Notes: generated from the sequence alone by a model not told the origin. Counted from the stretch's first letter, positions 1 to 7,335 are shown. The stretch: 15,596 nt of DNA from Deltaproteobacteria bacterium (GCA_020853655.1 JADYYL010000047.1:1-15596), one strand, 5' to 3'. Program-made: numbers and translations.

Positions 1-155
1 AGAACCCAGTCCGCCGACCGAACGGATCGATGCAACTTTTACCCGGGTGTTCTATGCTCCCCCGCGAGAGAGCCCGATTGCTCCATGAGGATTTCCACGC
101 AATCGTCACGATTGCTGGACCAACGCTTCGCCAATATTCAGAGAAGGGTTTACGT

Positions 156-935
156 ATGTCGTATGCTGATCTTCCATCCGTAGGACTCAAATTCCCGGCG
201 GCTTATCGACGCGCGGGACGACGCGGTATCGCTTCTCTCCTCCTCCTCTCCTCTCTTTTCGTCACCGGTTGCAGCACGGTTTCAGTCGAGCATGAGAATG
301 AAGCCGCCATCGCGACGACGCGGTGGTTGGATCGAAAGGTCGGTTTCGTCGAGGACCGAGAGGTCGCCGTGCTTATGCATCGCGTCATGGAGCGGTTGAA
401 AGGGGCGGTGTACAAATCAGCACTCGAGGCGGATCTCGATCGCTCTGACGCCGACAAATACAAAGATTATCCTTGGCAGATCCTGGTGCTGAAGAGCGAT
501 AAGGCCAATGCGTTCAACCCTGGGGCAGGCGTCGTCTTCCTTTCTCTGGGAATGATCCGAGAGTTAAAAACTGAGGCGGAACTTGCCGCAGTTGTGAGCC
601 ACGAGATGGCGCATCAACTTCTCGGCCACACGCGCGAGGCCCTTGCAGAAGCCGGGTCGAGCGACTCGCCACAGTTCGCGTTCACCCTCCAACACGAGAT
701 TGAAGCCGATGCGCTCGGTCTGAAGATTTTATCAGTTGCACGCTATACGCCGAACGCGAGCATCGATGCCATCACCGACACGACACGCGCCCGCGGAATC
801 GGGACCCTTGACGACGAGTCCGTGAAAGAGCGCCTCTCGCTTCTCCGTCAGGCGATCAACCGGATGACGCCGCCCTACCCCGCGACGGACAACACCCGCG
901 AATACGCGGCACTTCGAGACGAGCTGAGATCGTAG
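156..935 (+). CDS. M48-family metalloprotease lipoprotein (LoiP/YcaL-like size)
   Basis: Predicted zinc endopeptidase anchored to a membrane from the periplasmic side, probably acting in envelope protein quality control. The sequence shows a basic N-region, a hydrophobic stretch at residues 24-37 and a lipobox (FVTGC) with Cys39. The HExxH motif is H149-E150-H153 within HEMAHQLLGH. E181 in EIEAD is the expected third zinc ligand. An earlier in-frame ATG exists at 30, but the ATG at 156 is preferred: GAGAAGGG sits 7 nt upstream and the product then begins with a normal lipoprotein signal. The 259-residue length matches the small single-domain M48 lipoproteins LoiP and YcaL of E. coli and is too short for BepA, which carries TPR repeats. 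No partner gene is adjacent; the downstream gene is convergent. The family call is secure; the substrate is unknown. Confidence 0.88.
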   Translation: MSYADLPSVGLKFPAAYRRAGRRGIASLLLLSSLFVTGCSTVSVEHENEAAIATTRWLDRKVGFVEDREVAVLMHRVMERLKGAVYKSALEADLDRSDADKYKDYPWQILVLKSDKANAFNPGAGVVFLSLGMIRELKTEAELAAVVSHEMAHQLLGHTREALAEAGSSDSPQFAFTLQHEIEADALGLKILSVARYTPNASIDAITDTTRARGIGTLDDESVKERLSLLRQAINRMTPPYPATDNTREYAALRDELRS

Positions 936-962
936 GCTCCCCCGAAGTCGGACAGATGTTTA

Positions 963-1063
963 GTGGAGTTGATGCTCCACGATCGCGAACTCGCGTTGTT
1001 AGAGCTGTCAGTTTCTGCGTAGCAAAAACTGACAGCTCTAGGTGTCGCACCGAGAGGTGCGAC
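963..1063. repeat. Cluster of consecutive hairpins between convergent genes
   Basis: The spacer between the M48 protease and the MerC gene holds several inverted repeats in a row. A 6-bp stem lies at 963-968/975-980. A near-perfect long hairpin follows at 1000-1014/1026-1040: 15 bp plus an inner TGC/GCA, with a single mismatch and a 3-nt loop. An 8-bp stem closed by a GAGA tetraloop comes next at 1044-1051/1056-1063. None is followed by a T-run on either strand, so they are not canonical intrinsic terminators. They could be a bidirectional termination or mRNA-stabilising structure, a REP-like dispersed repeat, or a small structured RNA. The inverted repeats are directly visible; the role is open. 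Confidence 0.6.
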
Positions 1064-1160
1064 CAGCGATAAAGAGCGCCTCTCCACCTGGCCATGGGCA
1101 CGACGTCAGATAGCAAGTCCCTTGAGGGGAACCTTCCGCGGAAAATTTACTGGATAGAAT

Positions 1161-1592
1161 TTACTGCGCTGGCGCGTGTTCGCCGCTGCATTCGGGACAG
1201 CTCGCGCAAAGTCTCCGATTCGTAATGTGACACGCGGCGATTCCGGTCGCTCCGAGAACGAGCAACACCGTTTCGTTGACCGAGTGCACAAACAAACGAC
1301 TCAATAACATCAACCCGATTGAGAGCACGAAGAGGATAAAGAGCGAACCGCGTCGGTGAATCCGATAACCGAGAGAGAGCGAGAACGTTGCGAGGAGAAA
1401 AGAGACGCAGATGAAGACCGTCTCAAGCTCTCGGTGGTCGTGAAATGCGAGCGAGCCAAGGGGCAGAACGCCAACAAGGAGCGGCGTGAGAATGCAATGC
1501 ACTGCACAGGCGATTGAAACGCCCGCTCCGATGCGGTCAAGTCGATCAGCGGTCTCCGGCGCGTCGGCGATTTCAAGAATTTCGACTGACAT
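1161..1592 (-). CDS. MerC-domain membrane protein
   Basis: Small inner-membrane protein of 143 residues with about four hydrophobic segments (roughly 20-42, 55-76, 82-103 and 107-122). The first carries the MerC-type pattern Cys29...His32-Cys33 followed by a TPLLVGVLP stretch, as in MerC mercury-uptake proteins. The C-terminal tail adds a cysteine group (C121, C129, C132, C135) suited to metal or thiol chemistry. MerC family members move Hg(II) across the membrane in mer operons, but no merR, merA, merT or merP gene is present, so a mercury role is not supported by context. Stand-alone MerC-domain proteins are common and largely uncharacterised. The ATG at 1592 follows an AAGGGG motif 6 nt upstream and a near-consensus promoter. 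It may be in metal homeostasis; the substrate is unknown. Confidence 0.75.
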   Translation of the reverse strand: MSVEILEIADAPETADRLDRIGAGVSIACAVHCILTPLLVGVLPLGSLAFHDHRELETVFICVSFLLATFSLSLGYRIHRRGSLFILFVLSIGLMLLSRLFVHSVNETVLLVLGATGIAACHITNRRLCASCPECSGEHAPAQ

Positions 1593-1621
1593 TTGAGCCC
1601 CTTAGGTCCGAAACACAACTG

Positions 1622-1650
1622 ATAATAACGTCTCAGTAGCGAGAAGTCAA
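1622..1650 (-). promoter_or_regulatory. Sigma70-type promoter of the MerC-domain gene
   Basis: Reading the minus strand, TTGACT (1650-1645) and TATTAT (1627-1622) are separated by exactly 17 bp; each matches the consensus at five of six positions. Transcription would start about 1615 and give a leader of roughly 20 nt before the ATG at 1592. This is the clearest promoter in the window. Confidence 0.7.
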
Positions 1651-1742
1651 TCTGATGCGCTGAGCGGCGGCGAGTCTTCGAGATAAGTAAGAGGGCGCTA
1701 TCGGACCGAGATATCCACCGATTTTGCCTCAGGGCTTCGGAC

Positions 1743-1772
1743 AAAAAAGAGGCCGGGCGAAGCCGGCCTCTT
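1743..1772 (-). terminator. Intrinsic terminator of the SNase-like lipoprotein gene
   Basis: A perfect 10-bp GC-rich stem (1747-1756 with 1763-1772, 6-nt loop) is followed on the minus strand by a run of six T residues (counting the stem's last two). It starts 28 nt past the stop codon of the lipoprotein gene at 1801. All hallmarks of Rho-independent termination are present in this orientation. It also insulates the MerC promoter, which begins about 95 bp further along. Confidence 0.9.
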
Positions 1773-1800
1773 CATCAATCAACAGTCTCGTGCGAGACCC

Positions 1801-2685
1801 CTAGATTCGAAACTCGGTTCGATCGCATCCGTTCGGAATCGTATAATACAGGTTTCCATCAGGGAATTCGTAAGGCAGCCCGGAGCCCGGAGCGAAAACT
1901 TCGACGCGAATGTTTCCTCCGTATCCGCATCCAGACCGAGTCAGAGATCGGGCGGTGGTGCATCGACCATTTCCGGGGCCGAAGTTCTCAAGCGGCTCTC
2001 CGTTCACCCGCACATCGGCGTCACATGGATTGACGAGGATCACTAAGAGTCCGTTGTTGTAGCCACCATCTGCTTCAGGCTTCCAGAGGAAGTCCGTAAT
2101 CTGACCAGCAGATCGCGGCAACGTCGCTTTGACCTCTTCGACCAGCGCGTTATAGCAAGGGGCAACGAGCTCCTCGCCACACGAGCCGCCTGCATCAATG
2201 TTCAGCGCGTACCCGGAGCGAATTGCCTCTTCCGTTAAGCTCCGACCACTCACGGTGAGAATCTGACCGCTTGTTCCAACGCCACCACCGTCGACGGTGA
2301 CAGAGCAGGTATCGGTCGAGCGATAGAAGAACGAGCCGCCGGAGAGAAGGCTTTGCAACGTGGTGCGTGCTTGATCTTCACGACGCTCATCCGCCGGGGC
2401 AAGCCCATGGAGCTTCACGAGCTGATCACCCGTTCCGGTGTTGATAATCACCACGTTGGACGACACGACGCGACCAGAGACAACCCGCTCACCATCGGAA
2501 CTCTGCACTGGATTCTGTAAAGTCCCACCCGTAACAACGCCACACTCCGTTGTGAACGCGACAGAGTTGCTACCGTCATCTCCATTGTCTGAGCCGTCAA
2601 GAACGACGTCATCCTCACCGCTCGAACATGCGCACAGTGCGAGGGCGGCGACGGATAGTGTTCGGAAGAGCTTCTTTTTCAACAT
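1801..2685 (-). CDS. Secreted lipoprotein with a degenerate staphylococcal-nuclease-like domain
   Basis: Predicted exported lipoprotein of 294 residues. The N-terminus is MLKKK followed by a hydrophobic stretch and a lipobox ending at Cys20. Next comes an acidic Asp/Gly/Ser linker (23-41). Residues about 68-188 follow the SNase pattern: GRVV, VKLHGLAP, ARTTLQSLLSG, then LTEEAIRSGYALN, which resembles the family's VNEALVRQG segment, and a final helix. The SNase catalytic Asp, Arg and Glu are not found where expected (K replaces the Arg before LHGL; Ala and Pro follow), so nuclease activity is unlikely. The last 100 residues, with several Cys, were not recognised. A GTG at 2697 is an alternative in-frame start; the ATG at 2685 gives a better signal peptide and has a GAGTGAG motif upstream. 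The lipoprotein call is strong; the fold call is moderate. Confidence 0.7.
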   Translation of the reverse strand: MLKKKLFRTLSVAALALCACSSGEDDVVLDGSDNGDDGSNSVAFTTECGVVTGGTLQNPVQSSDGERVVSGRVVSSNVVIINTGTGDQLVKLHGLAPADERREDQARTTLQSLLSGGSFFYRSTDTCSVTVDGGGVGTSGQILTVSGRSLTEEAIRSGYALNIDAGGSCGEELVAPCYNALVEEVKATLPRSAGQITDFLWKPEADGGYNNGLLVILVNPCDADVRVNGEPLENFGPGNGRCTTARSLTRSGCGYGGNIRVEVFAPGSGLPYEFPDGNLYYTIPNGCDRTEFRI

Positions 2686-3028
2686 ATAGATTCTCACTCT
2701 CGAGATGCTTCAGCGTGCAAAAAACTGGGCCACCAACTTGAGTTCTCTCTTCTTGGAGCACGGCCCTTCCCTTTCAGACGAGTAAGGGAAACGACTTTTA
2801 TTCAATATTCTCTCGATTTTTCTCCTCGATCAGCAAAGTTACTCGAGCTGTCGGACTTCCCATTCGAGCTTCGCTATTTCGAAGGCGGATTTCCCGTCAC
2901 TCGGGAGTGACAATGGCCTCTACGCCAAAACATTCACAGCTCAGAGCGGCTAGCGCCGACAAAAGCAGTTATGCAGGCAAGAACAGCAATAGGGTCGCCA
3001 ACACTCCGAACGTCAATTCGAGTTCCGA

Positions 3029-3053
3029 ATGAGATGCTTCAGTGTAATCTCAT
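3029..3053. promoter_or_regulatory. Palindromic operator-like site upstream of the fused gene
   Basis: ATGAGAT (3029-3035) is mirrored by ATCTCAT (3047-3053) around an 11-base centre. A 12-base part of it (GAGATGCTTCAG) recurs at 2702-2713 beside the lipoprotein gene. The dyad would suit a dimeric regulator or a weak RNA hairpin. It lies about 110 bp upstream of the candidate -10, so a direct repressor role is uncertain. Confidence 0.3.
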
Positions 3054-3162
3054 CTGACTGGCGAACCGAATTCGGCTTCTCGTTCGGCTTCTAGTCGAAA
3101 GCCAATGAAACCGCCACCCCTTTTTGCCCATTTTATTGCTCCGGCTTCGAGTGCAAAGGGCT

Positions 3163-3168
3163 TATAAT
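3163..3168 (+). promoter_or_regulatory. Candidate -10 element for the fused AmmeMemoRadiSam gene
   Basis: A perfect TATAAT occurs 28 bases before the ATG at 3197 and would give a leader of about 20 nt. No acceptable -35 hexamer is found 16-18 bp upstream and no TGn extension is present. If real, the promoter probably needs an activator or another sigma contact. Confidence 0.35.
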
Positions 3169-3196
3169 AGGCGCCAAAACACACCTCCGGACGATC

Positions 3197-6100
3197 ATGA
3201 CGACGACAACATCCGATGCTCCCGTTCACGACCACTATATCGGTCGCTGGTGGCATCGCGAGGCGGATCGGATCGTTTGCGATCTCTGCCCCCGAGCGTG
3301 CAGCCTTCCCAAGGGGAAACGCGGATTTTGTTTCGTGCGACAGAACATCGACGATCAACTTGTGCTGACAACCTACGGGAAGAGCACGGGTTTTTGTATC
3401 GATCCGATTGAGAAGAAACCGCTCAATCACTTCCTGCCTGGTACACCGATCCTCTCGTTTGGAACTGCCGGTTGCAACCTCGGCTGCAAGTTCTGTCAGA
3501 ACTGGGATATATCCAAAGCACGACAAACTGAAGTTTTGAGCGACTGGGCATCGCCCGATGCCATCGTTGCCGCGGCTCTCAGGAGCGACTGCCGCTCTCT
3601 CGCATTCACATACAACGATCCCGTCGTATGGGCCGAATACGCGATCGACTGTGCCATCGCGGCGAGAGATGCGGGACTCAAGACTGTCGCCGTGACCGCA
3701 GGATATGTCACGAGAGAAGCTCGTCCCGATGTCTTCCGCCAGATCGATGCCGCCAACGTCGACCTCAAGGCGTTCACGTCCCGGTTCTACGAGGATGTCA
3801 CTCTCTCCGATCTTCAGCCCGTGCTCGACACACTCCGCTGGCTGAAACACGAGACCGACATCTGGTTCGAGATTACGAATCTCATGATTCCTGGCGAGAA
3901 CGATTCGCCCGACGAGATCAAAAGGATGGTGGACTGGATCTTAGAGAATCTCGGCGATCAAGTGCCGGTCCATTTCACGGCGTTCCATCCCGACTACAAG
4001 ATGACCGACCTGCCAGCGACTCCGCCGGCGACACTCCAGCGAGCTCGGCGACAGGCGCTCGATGTCGGTTTGAAGTATGTCTATGTTGGGAATTGCCACG
4101 ACACCCCGGGTCAAAGCACGTATTGTCCCGGCTGCGGTGAGCTTGCGATCGAGCGCGACTGGTATCAGCTCGGCCGATATGAGATGCGAGGCAATCGGTG
4201 CAAGAGGTGCGATCACATCATTGCTGGCGTGTTCGAAGAAACACCAGGCTCGTGGGGCCCTCGTCGCGAACCGATCACGATTGTCGACCAGAACGAAGAC
4301 GCCTCGCTCGTTCACCTTCGACGAAGCAGCGCGCGTGACGCGCGGAAGCAACACGAGGAGCAACTCTCCGAACGCAACGCAAAGGCGGCTTTGCAACGAA
4401 AGAATCAGGACCGTGTGAGAACCGAACTGACGTATTCCCCAAAAGTCGACTTTACGATCGACGAGCAACAGCAGCTCCTGCAATTCGCTCGGCAAGTGAC
4501 GCGCGAGGTTCTTGGTCTCTCGACTGAACGGCCGACGCTTCCGGCTCCTCTGTGCGATGCCCCCGCATTCGGATCGTTTATTACGTTGAAGCGACAGGGC
4601 ATGCTCCGTTCATGCCGAGGACGATGGGGAGGAGACGAGCCTGCTCGAATGGAGCAACTCATTCGCGAGGTCACGACGGAGACGGTCACGTTCGATCCCC
4701 GTTTTCCATCGATCCGTCCGGAGGAGTTTCCGTTTCTGAGCATCGAGATCTCGCTGATGCACTCGCCCGCGACTCTCGCGGGCGCCGCAGATCGCGCGCA
4801 GCGGGTGCGAGTCGGCGAGCACGGGCTCGTTGTCATTCATGCCTCCGGCCGCGGATTGTTGCTCCCACAGGTAGCGCTCGAGGCTGGCTGGAACAGTGAA
4901 CAGTTCTTGTCGCACACCTGCGAAAAAGCAGGCATCGCGAAAGACGCTTGGAAAGATCCCTCGTGCGAGATCATTACCTTCGAAGCTGCTCATTTTTCCC
5001 TTGATGCGGAGCTGCCGGAGCTCAGCTACTACGATCTCTCCGATCAGGTGTTGGCGGAGCTGATCAAAGCGGCGAACATTGTTTTTCACGGCGAGGAGCG
5101 CGACCTTCAGTTCCCGCGCAGTCTCGTGACCAACGCGCCTGCGGAGGTCGGGGTTCAGCTGATCGATTCCCGCGGGCGTCGCGGGACGATCGTACATCCG
5201 AACACGAATGTCGTCGCAATCGTGATGCATCTTGCGGCAGCGCTTCGCGAGCAGGCGCTGAAAGACAAGGTCGATCCGAAGACGTTGATGATCGCTCAAC
5301 TCTCCGTGCTCAGCGTTCCGATCCCCCTCGTGCCCGCAGACTTTCCCGACCGACTGAAAGTGATGGGGCCCGGGGCGATCGCCGCTCGGCGTGACGGGGT
5401 CTTCTCGATTCACATCCCGCCGCACAGCGAACGGCGCAATCCGATCCTACTCACGCTCGCGGAACTCAATCTCTCTCCGAGAGACTGGAACGAGGGTCGC
5501 GTGAGTCTGTCGAGTTATCGCGTGCGAACCGTCAGCGCAGCACCTCAATCTCGTGCCGCCGCGTTGGTTCGCACTCCCGCGGTCGCTGGATCATTCTATC
5601 CGGCAGAGGTCGGCCAAATGCGCGAGGAAATCGCGAATCTCTTCGCCCCGTATTCCGGGGAGACGCAGACGCCGGCGCTCGCCGTGATGCTCCCACATGC
5701 GGGTTGGCGATTCTGCGGAAAGATCATCGCGCAGACACTCGCTGGCGTTACTATTCCGCACCGAGTCGTCATTATCGGCCCCAAGCACACCTCGCTGGGT
5801 CCAAAATGGTCTGCGGCCAATCATGCTCTCTGGCAAATTCCCGGAGCGCAGCTTCCGGTCGCCAGAGATTTCATCTCGGCGCTCGCGGCTCGCCTTCCCG
5901 GGCTTGAGCTGGAGACGCACGCCCACGAGCGCGAGCATGGAGCCGAAGTCCTCCTCCCCTTCCTGGCGGCTCGGGGGAACAATGTGCAGATCGCGCCGAT
6001 CGCGCTTGGACAAGCGTCGCGCGACGACATCCGTCTCTTCGCCGAAGCGCTCGCGGCGATCCTCGATCCGGTCGAACGAGCACGAACCTTACTGATCATA

Positions 6101-6385
6101 TCCAGCGACATGAATCACTTTGCGAGCGACCAGGAGAATCGTCGCCGCGATCGGCTGGCGCTCGCAGCAATATCGTCGCGCAATCCGCAGATGCTGCTCG
6201 ATACCTGCCGAGCCCATGACATTAGTATGTGTGGCGCGATACCTGCGGCGATCATCATGAGCACGCTTGCTGCCGTCGCACCGTCGTATCGTGTGGAGAT
6301 GACCGGATACGCGACAAGCGGCGAAGTAACGGGAGAGCTCGATCGCGTCGTCGGCTACGCAGGGGCGAGGTTCTATGAGCGGTGA
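3197..6385 (+). CDS. Fused AmmeMemoRadiSam protein: radical SAM - AMMECR1 - degenerate AMMECR1 - MEMO
   Basis: One 1062-residue cytoplasmic polypeptide joins the parts of the AmmeMemoRadiSam system, normally two or three genes. Residues 1-355 are the radical SAM enzyme: an N-terminal Cys group (C28, C31, C35, C45), DPIEKKPLNHF, the 4Fe-4S/SAM triad C93-x3-C97-x2-C100 ending in CQNWDIS, and a C-terminal zinc-ribbon-like CxxC pair (C310/C313, C335/C338). A charged linker (about 365-415) follows. AMMECR1 spans about 418-600 with FITLKRQGMLRSCRG, GLLLPQVALEAGW and DAWKDPSCEIITFEA. Residues about 605-778 resemble a second, eroded AMMECR1. MEMO spans about 792-1062, with the expected metal-site residues H834 (LPHAGW), H864 (GPKH), D971 and H974 (DMNH), and C1012 (MCG). 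The system's reaction is unknown; proposals include base modification. The next gene overlaps the stop codon. Confidence 0.9.
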   Translation: MTTTTSDAPVHDHYIGRWWHREADRIVCDLCPRACSLPKGKRGFCFVRQNIDDQLVLTTYGKSTGFCIDPIEKKPLNHFLPGTPILSFGTAGCNLGCKFCQNWDISKARQTEVLSDWASPDAIVAAALRSDCRSLAFTYNDPVVWAEYAIDCAIAARDAGLKTVAVTAGYVTREARPDVFRQIDAANVDLKAFTSRFYEDVTLSDLQPVLDTLRWLKHETDIWFEITNLMIPGENDSPDEIKRMVDWILENLGDQVPVHFTAFHPDYKMTDLPATPPATLQRARRQALDVGLKYVYVGNCHDTPGQSTYCPGCGELAIERDWYQLGRYEMRGNRCKRCDHIIAGVFEETPGSWGPRREPITIVDQNEDASLVHLRRSSARDARKQHEEQLSERNAKAALQRKNQDRVRTELTYSPKVDFTIDEQQQLLQFARQVTREVLGLSTERPTLPAPLCDAPAFGSFITLKRQGMLRSCRGRWGGDEPARMEQLIREVTTETVTFDPRFPSIRPEEFPFLSIEISLMHSPATLAGAADRAQRVRVGEHGLVVIHASGRGLLLPQVALEAGWNSEQFLSHTCEKAGIAKDAWKDPSCEIITFEAAHFSLDAELPELSYYDLSDQVLAELIKAANIVFHGEERDLQFPRSLVTNAPAEVGVQLIDSRGRRGTIVHPNTNVVAIVMHLAAALREQALKDKVDPKTLMIAQLSVLSVPIPLVPADFPDRLKVMGPGAIAARRDGVFSIHIPPHSERRNPILLTLAELNLSPRDWNEGRVSLSSYRVRTVSAAPQSRAAALVRTPAVAGSFYPAEVGQMREEIANLFAPYSGETQTPALAVMLPHAGWRFCGKIIAQTLAGVTIPHRVVIIGPKHTSLGPKWSAANHALWQIPGAQLPVARDFISALAARLPGLELETHAHEREHGAEVLLPFLAARGNNVQIAPIALGQASRDDIRLFAEALAAILDPVERARTLLIISSDMNHFASDQENRRRDRLALAAISSRNPQMLLDTCRAHDISMCGAIPAAIIMSTLAAVAPSYRVEMTGYATSGEVTGELDRVVGYAGARFYER

Positions 6386-6806
6386 GAGCCTCAACGCAGC
6401 TCCTCCGACCCCTCACCCCAACGGCGAGAATCCTCCGCGCGGTTGGGTCTGTTTCGACGGCGACTGCGGAGTGTGTCGCGCCCTTGCCGAACGGTATCGT
6501 CCATTCCTCCTGCGCCGTGGCTTCGGCCTCATAGCGCTACAAGATCCGTGGGTGCGATCGCACTTTTCGATGAGTGACGAAGAGTATCTTCGTGACATTC
6601 GCTTGGTGCGCAGCGACGGTTACCGACAAGCCGGGGCTCGTGTGTACCTTGAGGTTCTCCGGTCAGTCCCAGCCCTCGTCCCTCTTGCGCTTGTCCTTGG
6701 ATTGCCCGGGTTCTACCACGCGATATCTTGGTGTTACCGACCATTCGCCGACAATCGGCAACGTTTCAGTCGCGCGTGCGGCATCGGCTCGAAGCCTTCG
6801 GATTAG
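6375..6806 (+). CDS. DCC-family (DUF393) putative thiol-disulfide oxidoreductase
   Basis: Small 143-residue protein with the family signature FDGDCGVC near the N-terminus (CxxC at C31/C34), followed by a helical C-terminal part containing a mildly hydrophobic stretch (about 94-115) and an aromatic GFYHAISWCYRPFADNR segment, as usual for DCC proteins. The family is annotated as thiol-disulfide oxidoreductase by analogy, with little direct biochemistry. Its ATG lies 11 bases before the end of the fused AmmeMemoRadiSam gene in another frame, which implies translational coupling. The protein could serve redox maintenance of that Cys-rich multidomain enzyme; this is inference from position. The length matches the family and all signature residues are intact. 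Confidence 0.85.
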   Translation: MSGESLNAAPPTPHPNGENPPRGWVCFDGDCGVCRALAERYRPFLLRRGFGLIALQDPWVRSHFSMSDEEYLRDIRLVRSDGYRQAGARVYLEVLRSVPALVPLALVLGLPGFYHAISWCYRPFADNRQRFSRACGIGSKPSD

Positions 6807-6940
6807 TCGATTCAGCTTCCTTGCTGATGTGTTGCTCTGACACTCGGCGTTCTGCTGCGCTTATGCGCTGTTTCCCCGAGAATCCGCATAACGTTTGCGT
6901 GGAGTTCGAGCAGAACACCTTCTGTTCGCGACGACGATGT

Positions 6941-7165
6941 ATGAGCGACACACCGAAAGTAGAACGTGTATTTCAGTCCCTCCGTTGCTGCGAGTGCAGC
7001 AAGCCGTTGGAGTCATTGCCTGCGAGTTACGAGACTCAGGTGCGACTCTACTGTGACTCGTGCAAGCCCATCAAAGACGTAAAGGAGAACTGGAAGCCGT
7101 ATGTCGGGGGCAGCGGTGCACAGGTCTGGATCGTCAAAGACAATCCCTTTAAGCGAACGTATTAG
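6941..7165 (+). CDS. Small zinc-ribbon-like protein, function unknown
   Basis: A 74-residue product with two CxxC knuckles, C16/C19 (inside CCEC) and C38/C41 (CDSC), spaced as in a zinc ribbon that binds one Zn ion. The C-terminal third is basic and aromatic, ending in DNPFKRTY, and could contact nucleic acid or protein. The frame stays open upstream to about 6728, but that part overlaps the DCC gene and looks like chance. The ATG at 6941 starts a compact, plausible product. No clear Shine-Dalgarno sequence precedes it, which weakens the start; a GTG at 6899 is the alternative. No named family was recognised. It lies 134 bp after the DCC gene on the same strand and may share its transcript. 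Confidence 0.6.
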   Translation: MSDTPKVERVFQSLRCCECSKPLESLPASYETQVRLYCDSCKPIKDVKENWKPYVGGSGAQVWIVKDNPFKRTY

Positions 7166-7185
7166 AGTCTCTCTTCTCGCACCGG

Positions 7186-7202
7186 AGCCCTCTCGCAGGG
7201 CT
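7186..7202. repeat. Short hairpin after the zinc-ribbon gene
   Basis: AGCCCT (7186-7191) pairs with AGGGCT (7197-7202) around a 5-nt loop, 20 nt past the stop at 7165. No T-run follows, so it is only a weak termination candidate for the plus-strand genes. The rest of the spacer up to 7335 shows nothing recognisable on either strand. Confidence 0.3.
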
Positions 7203-7335
7203 TCGCTCCGTACTTGAGTGTCGTTGCTCAGGTCTCTCCACTACACTTCGAGTGGCCCGGCTGAATAAGGCGAACAGCCCGACACATTTCTCCCAATCTG
7301 CGATGCCACTCAGCAGAGGACACGCATCACCACCA

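Larger units (their letters stand above)
2686..3196. other. Long intergenic spacer between divergent genes
   Basis: About 510 bases separate the lipoprotein gene (-) from the fused AmmeMemoRadiSam gene (+). The spacer holds an inverted repeat TTCCCTT-N10-AAGGGAA (2767-2790). It also has a hairpin with a CGGG loop (2896-2911), a 7-bp palindrome (3029-3035/3047-3053) and a 12-base direct repeat (GAGATGCTTCAG at 2702 and 3031). A TATAAT hexamer lies at 3163. A 39-codon reading frame (2913-3032) begins 5 nt after a GGGAG motif; its codon use does not resemble neighbouring genes. No known family was recognised on either strand. Confidence 0.5.

Noticed and set aside
112..140. TTGCTG and TATTCA 17 bp apart before the M48 gene
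   Set aside because: Each matches the consensus at only about three positions; too weak to call a promoter.
1..183. Frame open from the left edge to a TAG at 181-183 (+), possible gene tail
   Set aside because: The peptide has no recognisable features, and it runs past the well-supported M48 start at 156.
1000..1040. Long hairpin as an integron attC site
   Set aside because: The conserved attC core sites do not fit on either strand, and no integrase or cassette array is present.
3941..5425. Long antisense open frames (184 and 271 codons) opposite the fused gene
   Set aside because: The sense strand encodes clear family motifs throughout; the antisense frames follow from GC-rich codon bias.
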